Positions 13,995-21,307 of a stretch of DNA of 21,360 bases are shown one piece after another. The DNA is taken from assembly GCA_032095175.1 (NCBI GenBank), contig DAMCZI010000060.1:1-21360 (forward strand). Direction: 5' to 3'. Below the pieces are notes generated by a model. That model had not been told where the DNA came from and did not search any database. It saw only the letters and a list, made by a program, of their open reading frames with translations. The stretch is from DAMCZI01 sp032095175. GTDB lineage: Bacteria > Bacillota > Clostridia > Clostridiales > Caloramatoraceae. Position 1 is the first letter of the stretch; every line of letters begins with the position of its first letter. Made by a program: the position numbers and the translations under genes.

Positions 13995-14921
13995 TTAAGA
14001 AATTTTTTTAAGAGCGTAGCTCCTTATAAAATCTTCAATTATATTTTTAAACTCCTCATTGGTGTCTATCAAGTTAATGCCAATGCTGCTCAAAGCAGAT
14101 ACTCTGCTCTGGGTTATGTTGCCTAGAATCCTGCATATGGTGTTGCATTTGTAGTTGCATAGGCTTCTCATTAAAACCACAAGCATTGCTTTTGCATTAA
14201 CAATATCTCGACATTGCTTAGCGTGAAGCTTAGCCTTTGATACATTCATCTTAGAGGATACAAACTCAACTACCTCCTCTTCGTTATGGTTCCTTACCAG
14301 TATTTTTCTCTCACTTCTGTATTCTGTCTTTTCATTTTGAAACTCAATTTCCTCTTTGAACTTCTTGTCATCACACGCATACACAAATTCTATATAGTTT
14401 TTCCTTGCGGTTTCTACATCCTTTCCAAACAAGCTCATTACAAAGTCTTCCTCCACCATTTCAAAGGGATCATGCCTTAATCCCAGATATACTCCAAGGC
14501 TTGAGAATATATACTTTTCGGGGCAGTTTTCATATAGGGGTAGATCTGTTGCATTATTGTGTATATATGCTGACAAGTTAAACAGGTATGCATTATCATT
14601 AACAATTTTGCTTTTAAACCTGTCCTGGAATAAATGACCATGCCTGTGGTGTATTTTGTTGAAGTATAGAGCATAGGAGTGATTGATAGAATGCATAATG
14701 CTTGATATATCGACACCATTAGCATCAATTATAAGGTGAAAATGGTTATCCATTAAGCAGTAGCCGTATACTCTGAATTTATATAGCTTTTGGAATTTTT
14801 TAATAAAGCTTATGAACTTTAGCTTATCATCATCATCCTTAAAGAGAAAAACCTCGCTAATACTTCTGCCATATACATGAAATATTGATTCTAGAGTCTT
14901 TTTTCTTGCAGCTCGCGGCAT
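13995..14921 (-). CDS. RAYT-type Y1 (HUH) transposase with DnaA-like C-terminal domain
   Basis: 308 residues; AGGAGGTGTTTTC precedes the ATG. The N-terminal Y1_Tnp domain (about 1-130) has GYCLMDNHFHLII with H60-x-H62 for metal binding, HGHLFQDRFKS near 94-104, and the probable nucleophile Y119 in YIHNNA. The C-terminal part (about 205-275: EVVEFVSSKMNVSKAKLH..., RDIVNAKAMLVVLMRSL...) resembles the helix-turn-helix of DnaA domain IV, a fusion known in Firmicute RAYT-like proteins. Such enzymes cut and rejoin single-stranded DNA at hairpins. Two identical-arm hairpins (13736-13767 and 15044-15074) bracket the gene, as expected for a RAYT and its REP sites. All key residues are present, so it may be active. 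Confidence 0.92.
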   Translation of the reverse strand: MPRAARKKTLESIFHVYGRSISEVFLFKDDDDKLKFISFIKKFQKLYKFRVYGYCLMDNHFHLIIDANGVDISSIMHSINHSYALYFNKIHHRHGHLFQDRFKSKIVNDNAYLFNLSAYIHNNATDLPLYENCPEKYIFSSLGVYLGLRHDPFEMVEEDFVMSLFGKDVETARKNYIEFVYACDDKKFKEEIEFQNEKTEYRSERKILVRNHNEEEVVEFVSSKMNVSKAKLHAKQCRDIVNAKAMLVVLMRSLCNYKCNTICRILGNITQSRVSALSSIGINLIDTNEEFKNIIEDFIRSYALKKIS

Positions 14922-15043
14922 GAAAACACCTCCTTTTCTATTTAGGATTATTTCCTAAAAGTGAGGTGATATTCAGTTCATAAAATTTTATCGTTGATTT
15001 TTAAAGACTGTTTTAGAAAATAGTAGAACAAGAATAATTTTAG

Positions 15044-15074
15044 AGTAACCGTCCCTCTCATGGGGACGGTTACT
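15044..15074. repeat. REP-like hairpin, right flank of the RAYT gene
   Basis: AGTAACCGTCCC (15044-15055) pairs exactly with 15063-15074 around a 7-nt loop. The arms are identical to those at 13736-13767; only the loop differs. It lies about 120 bp upstream of the transposase start. Confidence 0.9.
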
Positions 15075-15100
15075 TGTTAATTAATAAATTTTCAATAGGA

Positions 15101-15470
15101 AACGAAGCCAGTGAATGTTAAGAAATATTGCTGGATGAGACATTGGAGTGAGCAAATAGAAGTTGTTGATGTCAAAATGGCGAGAGCCTTAGAACTTTTG
15201 AGTGTTTGAGTAGAGGCTGCATTAAAATTCTTACGTTTTGTTCATTCAAACAGCCCTGCTTAATAGCTTTGACCCTAGGCTGTTTGAATGAACGAAATGT
15301 TAGAATTTTGCAGCATATATGAGTTCTCAAAAGTTCTTAGGCTCTCGCCATTTTGACATCTTACAACTTCTTTGAGAGCGGAGTAGTCGACGGAAGCAAT
15401 ATTTCTTGACCTTCATGGTCTATTACAGATAATCCTAGGTAGGATGCTAGGCATAATCCCTATATTATAA
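15101..15470 (+). repeat. Repeat A copy 2: giant imperfect palindrome with tail
   Basis: Same orientation as copy 1 and collinear with it (position x of copy 1 equals 15100 + x) without gaps to 15453. Similarity to the minus-strand fragment at 13669-13736 continues to CCCTATATTA near 15470, which places the right end of the element there. In the part around 15178-15188 and 15341-15352 its arms pair perfectly where copy 1 has mismatches; in the outermost arm the reverse is true. It starts 26 bp after the right RAYT hairpin and ends 25 bp from the stop of the large minus-strand gene. Confidence 0.9.
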
Positions 15471-15495
15471 ATTTAAATTTCATATATGATGTACT

Positions 15496-18045
15496 CTAGT
15501 TATTATTTTTCCTGCTAAATGTTTTTCTAATCCTTTGGAAGAACGTTTCTTCTCCTGTTTTAGAAGCCCTGGAGTAGATTCCATTCCATTGGAGAGGTAT
15601 GCTCAATCCCCTTGCTTTAAATTCATGCTTCAGGCTTGAGTCAAGCTTTTTTAAGAAGCCTGGGGACTGCTTTAATAGAAATTCAGCTATCCTTGAATCA
15701 GCATTATCTATTATTTCTGCACTTCCTTCAAATATAAATTTGGGAGAAAGATAATAAAAATACGCAAAAAGAAAATTGCATATTAAATTCAATTCTCCAT
15801 TCATATTCTCAACTATATTTAAACACTCAAATAGAAATTTACCCTCCATTCCTCCTGTACAAAATGCATTTATTATAACACCGTAATCCTCAGGCTTGGA
15901 TGCAAACCCAATAATATTTGGCAGGCACCACCTAATGTAATACTCATATCTTCCTTCCTCTATATCTTCTAAAGTAAATTCTTCTGTTATTATTTCATTT
16001 ATATTCATTCTCTTTAATTCCCTGTTTTCCTCAACCCAAATACCGAGTTCCAATATCTTCGTAACATCAGGGAATGTTCTAATTCCTTTTTCCCATTTAA
16101 AATTGCCAACTCTTTTTATTATCTCACTCTTATACTCATCAGGCTTGTATAAAGGTATATATGCTTCAAAACCTCTAACTATAAATGATGTTGTATAGTC
16201 ATCAAGTAATATATCATCATCCATTATATATTCAATCAGCTTATAGCACTCCAAGTCTGATTTTTCACCAGGGATGAATTTCAAATAGAACACAATCATA
16301 TCTGGAAGATATCTTTTAGCATATCCATAAAATTTATTGTTTTCAGAATTAAGATATCTCCAGAATATATCCTCCTTATTATCCATGTTCTTTATGGCAT
16401 ATTCGTATTCTTCAAATATAAATCTTTCTCCATTCCTAAGTCTCGCTGTTTCCTCGAAGACTTCATTTGTCCATTCATTAGGCATAGATTCTAATAATTT
16501 TGAAAGTACTTCCATATACTTTGAAACAGATTCTATTGATACAAGCTGGTTATAAAAAGCCGTTGACACCCTTGCAAAATATTCTTCACTCTCAAGGACA
16601 GCTTCAAGGACTTCATAATATCCATTTTCAGCATCAGAAAGACGATTTACACATATCTGTATAAATTCATCAATTACCTTTATACTGCATATGTCATTCC
16701 ATGAACGTTCTGCGGCTATAATGTTTTTCAACATATTCTTAAAGTAAAATATAATTCTATATATATCAGGATCTGACTGCATCATTGTATTTAAAAACTT
16801 CATTCTCTTTGGGTTTGTAGAAAACTCAAGAAAATCCCCCATTTTATCCTTGTTAATGCCTCTTATCCTGCCATAAAACCTTGTAAGTGTCTCAGCATCA
16901 AAGCCTCCGAGATTAAACGCAATATAGTCAACCATATTGAAAAAGAAATCGTACACCCCAGATATAAGTCCCTTGTTTGTCACGCTCTCTATTCCATTAA
17001 AGAGAAAATCCAAAAATTCCTCTGCAGTATAAACACCAATATCCTTATAGGATTTTTCTAGTTTTCCTATGATATTTGAAAAAATCTCTTCAAAAAGCTC
17101 AGGAGAGGAATCGTTAATACAAAAATCAAGGGCTGCTTTAACCTCTCCATGCTCCATCTTTCCTATTCCAAAGGTTGTGATATTAAACAGGTTATAGCAA
17201 TTTTCAATACCTTCATCGATTTTTTTATAGTTGAATCTTCTTAAAAAATTATGAAATCCCCTAAGGGTATCAGGGGATATGTAGTATGCCATATCCACGA
17301 GCTTTGTAAATCTAAAGTCTCTATTTATAACAGGCTTTACTCCCTTTATAAAATCAAATGCATACTCCTGTTTATTCTCTAAATCATTCTCATCCTGATG
17401 ATAATACAGATAAGCAGCTCCATACCTTCCTTCAAAATCTATTGTAAATTCAATATTGTTGCCTAATTCACTAGGGAAGGACATGACTATGGCAGCAACT
17501 GTAAAGGGTATGTTATATCCAACATCCCTTATAAATATATATGCATTCTCTTTAGAGCTTTCCATAATGGTATTTATAATATTTCTAACACTGTATCCGT
17601 TCTTCTTATTAATAAAATCAACTACTGCCTCAAAGCTTATAGTATGTCCTATTTTTATTTCACCAGGACAATAACCTTCCAATTCAATTTCATCCTTAGA
17701 AATCTTTTGATTAAAAAATACACACCCATACATCTCCATGGAATAAAAGGTTAGCTCTTCCTTAGACACAATTACAGCATAAGATACAAATACCCTTTCA
17801 TCATCATCAATAGATTTTACTCTATACATGCAGTATCTTCCACTATTAAGCATTAGATAGCCATATCTATTTATATTAAAATCCGAACCATTTTCATCCT
17901 GGGATCTATATAGCTGGTTGAATAGTTCTGATAACTCTAAAACCTCTTCATTCTTAACACCCTCAGCTGTATATATCGTTTTTGTCTTAAGATCCCTCAG
18001 TATTCCATCCTTCTTAGTTAAGCACACCAATCTAAGTAGATTCAT
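15496..18045 (-). CDS. Large protein of unknown function, weak GAP1-like resemblance
   Basis: 849 residues from the ATG at 18045, preceded by GTGGGTG; an in-frame GTG at 18057 overlaps that site. I do not recognise it with confidence. Residues about 1-150 look like a beta-rich domain (LMLNSGRYCMYRVKSI, then VFVSYAVIVSKEELTFYS). Residues about 170-230 include IPFTVAAIVMSFPSELGNNI and FTIDFEGRYGAAYLYYH, which faintly recall the middle domain of GTPase-associated protein 1 (GAP1) of bacterial conflict systems. From about 240 to 800 it appears all helical, possibly repeat-like, and it ends in a basic KTFSRKNNN tail. No transmembrane segment, signal peptide, nuclease, ATPase or protease motif is apparent. 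It seems monocistronic; a TATAAT (complement of 18092-18097) lies upstream without a clear -35. Confidence 0.7.
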   Translation of the reverse strand: MNLLRLVCLTKKDGILRDLKTKTIYTAEGVKNEEVLELSELFNQLYRSQDENGSDFNINRYGYLMLNSGRYCMYRVKSIDDDERVFVSYAVIVSKEELTFYSMEMYGCVFFNQKISKDEIELEGYCPGEIKIGHTISFEAVVDFINKKNGYSVRNIINTIMESSKENAYIFIRDVGYNIPFTVAAIVMSFPSELGNNIEFTIDFEGRYGAAYLYYHQDENDLENKQEYAFDFIKGVKPVINRDFRFTKLVDMAYYISPDTLRGFHNFLRRFNYKKIDEGIENCYNLFNITTFGIGKMEHGEVKAALDFCINDSSPELFEEIFSNIIGKLEKSYKDIGVYTAEEFLDFLFNGIESVTNKGLISGVYDFFFNMVDYIAFNLGGFDAETLTRFYGRIRGINKDKMGDFLEFSTNPKRMKFLNTMMQSDPDIYRIIFYFKNMLKNIIAAERSWNDICSIKVIDEFIQICVNRLSDAENGYYEVLEAVLESEEYFARVSTAFYNQLVSIESVSKYMEVLSKLLESMPNEWTNEVFEETARLRNGERFIFEEYEYAIKNMDNKEDIFWRYLNSENNKFYGYAKRYLPDMIVFYLKFIPGEKSDLECYKLIEYIMDDDILLDDYTTSFIVRGFEAYIPLYKPDEYKSEIIKRVGNFKWEKGIRTFPDVTKILELGIWVEENRELKRMNINEIITEEFTLEDIEEGRYEYYIRWCLPNIIGFASKPEDYGVIINAFCTGGMEGKFLFECLNIVENMNGELNLICNFLFAYFYYLSPKFIFEGSAEIIDNADSRIAEFLLKQSPGFLKKLDSSLKHEFKARGLSIPLQWNGIYSRASKTGEETFFQRIRKTFSRKNNN

Positions 18046-18187
18046 AACTACACCCACTTTATATGTAAATAATCATAATAAACATAAACCTATTATATTT
18101 ATCGGAAATAAATCTTATTTTGTAACCCATTGAAAAGTAAAGTTTTTTAAATTATCACTACGATGCTTTATATTAACCTATAAATGT

Positions 18188-18193
18188 TATACT
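18188..18193 (+). promoter_or_regulatory. Extended -10 element before the zinc-ribbon gene
   Basis: TGTTATACT, with the -10 hexamer TATACT at 18188-18193, followed by GAGGTGATAACT and the GTG start at 18214. The -35 is poor, as common for extended -10 promoters. Confidence 0.45.
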
Positions 18194-18213
18194 ATTGTTT
18201 AGAGGTGATAACT

Positions 18214-18594
18214 GTGTTTTTCTTCGGTATATTTGGAATAGAAGGCAAAGAAAATGAAATAAGAGACGTTCAAAATATAATCTGTAAAACCTGCGGCAAC
18301 ATGACATCCTATAAACTTGTAAAAACATATAATTACTTTCACTTCTTCTTTATCCCGCTCTTTAAATGGGGAGTTCAATACTTTCTTATATCAAGATGCT
18401 GTAATACGGTGTTTTCCATACCAATGGAACTTGGTAAAAAGCTTGAAGGGGGAAGGGATGTGTACATTAGAGAAGAAGATCTAACTCCTCTTAACAATAC
18501 CTTTGACTATGGTGAAATAGTGTGTCCTTCATGTAGAAGTAGAGTTGAGTCCAAGTTTAGATATTGTCCATATTGTGGAGCAAGGATAAGATAA
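18214..18594 (+). CDS. Zinc-ribbon domain protein
   Basis: 126 residues from the GTG at 18214, chosen because GAGGTGATAACT precedes it and the upstream ATG (18184) lies on the -10 element. Four cysteine pairs are visible: C24/C27 (CKTC), C62/C63, C104/C107 (CPSC) and C118/C121 (CPYCG). The last two pairs make a clear C-terminal zinc ribbon; the first two may form another. Between them is a hydrophobic, aromatic patch (YFHFFFIPLFKW, about 41-52), which may touch the membrane or a partner. This arrangement (FFGIFG start, FFIPLFKW, ribbon end) is common in small conserved Firmicute proteins of unknown role. It is divergent from the large unknown gene and followed by a small membrane protein. Confidence 0.8.
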   Translation: MFFFGIFGIEGKENEIRDVQNIICKTCGNMTSYKLVKTYNYFHFFFIPLFKWGVQYFLISRCCNTVFSIPMELGKKLEGGRDVYIREEDLTPLNNTFDYGEIVCPSCRSRVESKFRYCPYCGARIR

Positions 18595-18620
18595 TCATTC
18601 CATAATTATCTTAACCTTTT
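18586..18620 (+). terminator. Weak hairpin after the zinc-ribbon gene
   Basis: AAGATAAT and ATTATCTT pair around a 9-nt loop, overlapping the stop codon, and are followed shortly by CCTTTTT. The stem is AT-only, so termination would be partial. Confidence 0.35.
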
Positions 18621-18668
18621 TAAAACCTAGTGCATATTATAATAAAGAATTATTTTTAGGGTGATCCT

Positions 18669-18965
18669 ATGCAGTATCTTGAGTACTTTGGTATCATTGC
18701 CACAACCATGATCATATTTATATATTACTTATTTTGTAGAAATCACTGTATTATATTTATTCTAAAGGAGATGCTTGTTTTTAATATTAATAATTCTCCC
18801 TTAAGTAAGGACTATTTTAATTCCATGACAGAATCCATTTCAGCAAAATATAAAACTCTCCCGATCCTAGTAAAAGCTATCATTTCATTAGATTATTTTA
18901 TAGGATTAATATATATGCTTTATCACGAATTGCCTATAGGACTAAACACTCCAAAGAATAACTAA
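18669..18965 (+). CDS. Small membrane protein of unknown function
   Basis: 98 residues; TAGGGTGATCCT precedes the ATG. One strong hydrophobic helix lies at about 6-24 (FGIIATTMIIFIYYLF), followed by a second less polar stretch at 27-37. A polar middle (about 40-68) leads to a third, amphipathic or membrane-associated helix (about 68-88: LVKAIISLDYFIGLIYMLY). No family is recognised. A TATAAT at 18638-18643 suggests it may have its own promoter, although the -35 is weak; it could also be read from the zinc-ribbon gene through the weak hairpin. The good ribosome-binding site and the use of codons like its neighbours support a real gene. Confidence 0.6.
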   Translation: MQYLEYFGIIATTMIIFIYYLFCRNHCIIFILKEMLVFNINNSPLSKDYFNSMTESISAKYKTLPILVKAIISLDYFIGLIYMLYHELPIGLNTPKNN

Positions 18966-18985
18966 AATTTTCTTTAGAAATAGTA

Positions 18986-19014
18986 TTGCATTTTGTCCTA
19001 TTATCATGTATAAT
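18986..19014 (+). promoter_or_regulatory. Promoter of tRNA-Trp
   Basis: TTGCAT at 18986-18991, a 17-bp spacer and TATAAT at 19009-19014, ending 12 bp before the mature tRNA. Confidence 0.85.
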
Positions 19015-19026
19015 AAATTTTGTCTT

Positions 19027-19102
19027 AGGGGTATAGCTCAATTGGTAGAGTAGTGGTCTCCAAAACCATTGGTTGAGGGTTCAAGTCCTTCTGCCCCTGC
19101 CA
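19027..19102 (+). tRNA. tRNA-Trp (anticodon CCA)
   Basis: A 76-nt cloverleaf. The acceptor stem AGGGGTA (19027-19033) pairs with TGCCCCT (19092-19098), with one G-T pair. The D arm holds AGCTCAATTGGTAGAG. The anticodon stem GTGGT/ACCAT encloses the loop CTCCAAA with anticodon CCA at 19060-19062. The T arm has GGTTCAAGTCC. The discriminator is G and the 3' CCA is encoded in the DNA (19100-19102). It stands alone with its own promoter and terminator. Confidence 0.97.
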
Positions 19103-19112
19103 AAAGTATTGA

Positions 19113-19153
19113 TAATAGAGGGTTTCTAAAATGAAACCCTCTATTATTTTTTA
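19113..19153 (+). terminator. Terminator of tRNA-Trp
   Basis: AATAGAGGGTTTC and its partner AAACCCTCTATT form a 12-bp stem around a short loop, followed by ATTTTTT. Confidence 0.9.
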
Positions 19154-19243
19154 TATTAAACACTTATTCTACGTTTTATATAACTATTTGCATTATCACA
19201 ATTATTATATAATTAATATTATATAATAGTAGGGGGTGGTAAT

Positions 19244-19648
19244 GTGCCCACAAATTTAGAGTTAATAAAGTATGAACAGTTAGCTAATACATCATTTATA
19301 ATATCAACACTATATGCTTTTGCCTCTGGTAATCAAGCTGCACAACATGAAATTGAAAAGCAGCAAGATACACCACCATCTGGTTCAACAACTACCGCTG
19401 TAAATTCTGCACAATATGCATTGTACTCCACTTTGTTTTCTGTTGCTTCATATATAATATACGTTATAATTGCCATTTTGAGGAAAAGTAATCTAGAACA
19501 AGAAATACAAGCTGGGACTACAAGTATATCTCTAACGCCAAATTTAATTATAATTTTAGGTTTTACAATATCCTTATTGGGAACTCTCATAAGAATTCCA
19601 GCTTTACAGCAAAGAGTTAGTGAAGCCCATGGAGCAGTAATTCTATAA
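19244..19648 (+). CDS. Three-helix small membrane protein, paralogue 1
   Basis: 134 residues from a GTG start; AGGGGGTGGTAAT precedes it, and the overlapping ATG at 19242 reads into a stop after five codons. Three hydrophobic segments are visible at about 13-28, 60-80 and 100-117. Between the first two lies a Gln/Thr/Pro/Ser-rich polar stretch (QAAQHEIEKQQDTPPSGS). It aligns along its whole length with the protein encoded at 19895-20293: shared landmarks are the MP start, E-x-L, QA-x(3)-E, Q-x-TP-x-S, E-x(2)-I-x(2)-GT, TPN and LG-x(3)-LGT. No known family comes to mind. Promoter elements upstream are AT-rich and ambiguous. Confidence 0.75.
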   Translation: MPTNLELIKYEQLANTSFIISTLYAFASGNQAAQHEIEKQQDTPPSGSTTTAVNSAQYALYSTLFSVASYIIYVIIAILRKSNLEQEIQAGTTSISLTPNLIIILGFTISLLGTLIRIPALQQRVSEAHGAVIL

Positions 19649-19655
19649 AAATTAA

Positions 19656-19696
19656 TTAAGTAACTCCTGCTTCAAATTATAGTAGGAGTTACTTAA
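19656..19696. repeat. Perfect hairpin with AAGTAAC foot
   Basis: TTAAGTAACTCCT (19656-19668) is the exact reverse complement of 19684-19696, with a 15-nt loop. It follows the stop of paralogue 1, but no T-tract follows on either strand, so it is not a standard terminator. The base of the stem (AAGTAAC) matches the RAYT-flanking hairpins. The rest of 19697-19894 holds only a weak CACTAA/TTAGTG hairpin with TTTTT at 19811-19831. Confidence 0.6.
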
Positions 19697-19894
19697 TATA
19701 AACTTATTTAATTGTGTACCACATACCTAACCTGTTGGGCAGGAAATGACCAACTTCGAAACTTTTATTTAAAAGCAGGTTTTGATTTTTACAGAAATTT
19801 TCCTAAAGACCACTAATTTATTAGTGTTTTTAATACGAATAGCATATTTTATTTTAAATCACTTCTACCGCTCTTTCATAAAGGGGATGAAGGC

Positions 19895-20293
19895 ATGCCT
19901 TTAGATATGATTCTTATTAATTTTGAAAAGTTGGGAGCTGTATTAGGTATACTCGCATATACAATTCTTCTAGGTTCCGCACAGCAAGCAGAAAAGGAAT
20001 TAGTTAGAGAACAAATTACTCCCAAAAGCCCAATAGTTACTCCTACCAGTTCACAGCTTTCAGTTAATGCTGTTACCTTAAGTCTTATTACAGGCCTAAT
20101 ACTTTCTACAGTTGCATTAATCAGGCTAAAAGAACGTGAAAGAAATATAGCCTTAGGGACTGATACCAATCCAATAACTCCAAACATAAATGTAACCCTC
20201 GGCAGTTGGATTGGAATTTTAGGAACATCATCAGTACTTCTTGGAGCTTTACAGCGAGAAACACAATCCAGGAGAGGACTTACAATAATATAG
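19895..20293 (+). CDS. Three-helix small membrane protein, paralogue 2
   Basis: 132 residues; AAAGGGGATGAAGGC precedes the ATG. The layout is that of paralogue 1: hydrophobic segments at about 12-28, 58-75 and 97-116, with the polar QQAEKELVREQITPKSP in between and a basic end (QRETQSRRGL). Positions of the shared residues (QA, E, TP-x-S, GT, TPN, LG, LGT) match with a single gap, though overall identity looks low, so the duplication is old. The function is unknown; the equal topology suggests the two may form a hetero-oligomer. It is followed by a strong terminator and then a metallophosphoesterase gene on the same strand. Confidence 0.75.
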   Translation: MPLDMILINFEKLGAVLGILAYTILLGSAQQAEKELVREQITPKSPIVTPTSSQLSVNAVTLSLITGLILSTVALIRLKERERNIALGTDTNPITPNINVTLGSWIGILGTSSVLLGALQRETQSRRGLTII

Positions 20294-20319
20294 AATCATC
20301 ATTTATAAAAAGCTATAAG

Positions 20320-20363
20320 GATGGGGTTAATCTTTTAAATACATTGATTAACCTCATCTTTTT
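20320..20363 (+). terminator. Intrinsic terminator after paralogue 2
   Basis: GATGGGGTTAATC pairs with GATTAACCTCATC (one mismatch) around a loop of about 13 nt, followed by five T at 20359-20363. Confidence 0.85.
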
Positions 20364-20415
20364 AATATATAACTCATAGAATAATTAATGAAGTAATATA
20401 AAAAGGATATAATAA

Positions 20416-21294
20416 ATGACTGTACAACCTTTCAATGGTTATCTAGTTAACTTTAGATTCGTTGTAATGGGCGATAGCCGAGGAAAAAAAAGATCAGCAA
20501 TTAATGAGGACATTTTCTGCACACTGCTTGGAAAAATAAAAACTCTCAGCAGGCAGCCAAATTTTATACTGTTTTTAGGTGATATGGTTTTAGGTGGTTA
20601 TAGTGTAACTGACCAGCTTAGTTCCTGGAAAGAAATATTTAGCAGGTATTTTCCTATTAACCACTGCATACCTGTAATAGGAAATCATGAAGGAGATGAA
20701 ACTGCCTTTAGCAATGTTTTCAACTATCTGCCCAATAGCCAACTTGCTGGTTACCAAAGAACAGCATATTACTTTGATTATCTTAATGCAAGGTTTATAA
20801 ATCTTAATTCCATACGCATTAATAAAAAGGGTGATTATACTATTGAGCCTAATCAGCTTAGATGGTTGGAATATATTTTAAGAGGCAATAATAAAAGGTA
20901 TTGCTTTGTATCCCTCCATGTTCCACCATTTCCAACTGGAGCTCATTATGGCAAATGTCTTGATGCTGATCCAGTTCTAAGGAATGTGTTCTGGTCATTA
21001 ATTGATAGACACAACGTTACATGTGTACTGGCAGCTCACGAGCATAATTACAGCAATAGAATTATAGATAGTTCCTTTGCTGGATATGGGTACAGATTCA
21101 CAAACAATATTCATCAAGTGATTACAGGTGGTGCAGGTGCACCATTGGATTCTTCATTAAAAGATTCAAAAAGTATTTTAAAGGGACCTATTGGTGTATA
21201 CCATTGTGTAGTTGTAGATGTCTACACTGAAGGAGTTTTATTTAATGCATTTGATATAAATGGTAATCATATTGATTCCTTTAAAATTCCTTAG
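20416..21294 (+). CDS. Calcineurin-like metallophosphoesterase
   Basis: 292 residues; AAAAGGAT precedes the ATG. The metal-binding motifs of the family are all present and in order: GDSR at 19-22 (Asp-x-Arg in place of Asp-x-His), GD at 55-56, GNHE at 89-92, H168 in SLHVPP and H208-x-H210 in AHEHNY (Ala in place of the usual Gly). The spacing fits the purple-acid-phosphatase/YfcE-like superfamily. There is no signal peptide or membrane helix, so it is probably cytosolic, although some relatives act outside. Substrate unknown. A terminator separates it from the paralogue pair, so the functional link to them is positional only. Repeat B copy 2 begins 13 bp after its stop. Confidence 0.88.
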   Translation: MTVQPFNGYLVNFRFVVMGDSRGKKRSAINEDIFCTLLGKIKTLSRQPNFILFLGDMVLGGYSVTDQLSSWKEIFSRYFPINHCIPVIGNHEGDETAFSNVFNYLPNSQLAGYQRTAYYFDYLNARFINLNSIRINKKGDYTIEPNQLRWLEYILRGNNKRYCFVSLHVPPFPTGAHYGKCLDADPVLRNVFWSLIDRHNVTCVLAAHEHNYSNRIIDSSFAGYGYRFTNNIHQVITGGAGAPLDSSLKDSKSILKGPIGVYHCVVVDVYTEGVLFNAFDINGNHIDSFKIP

Positions 21295-21307
21295 TTTAAA
21301 TCGTTTT

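Noticed and set aside
18184..18213. Upstream ATG as the start of the zinc-ribbon protein
   Set aside because: It lies before or within the -10 element and adds ten residues without a ribosome-binding site; the GTG at 18214 is well placed after GAGGTGATAACT.
20408..20413. TATAAT just before the metallophosphoesterase start
   Set aside because: The start point would fall inside the coding sequence; the bases are better read as the region between AAGGAT and the ATG.
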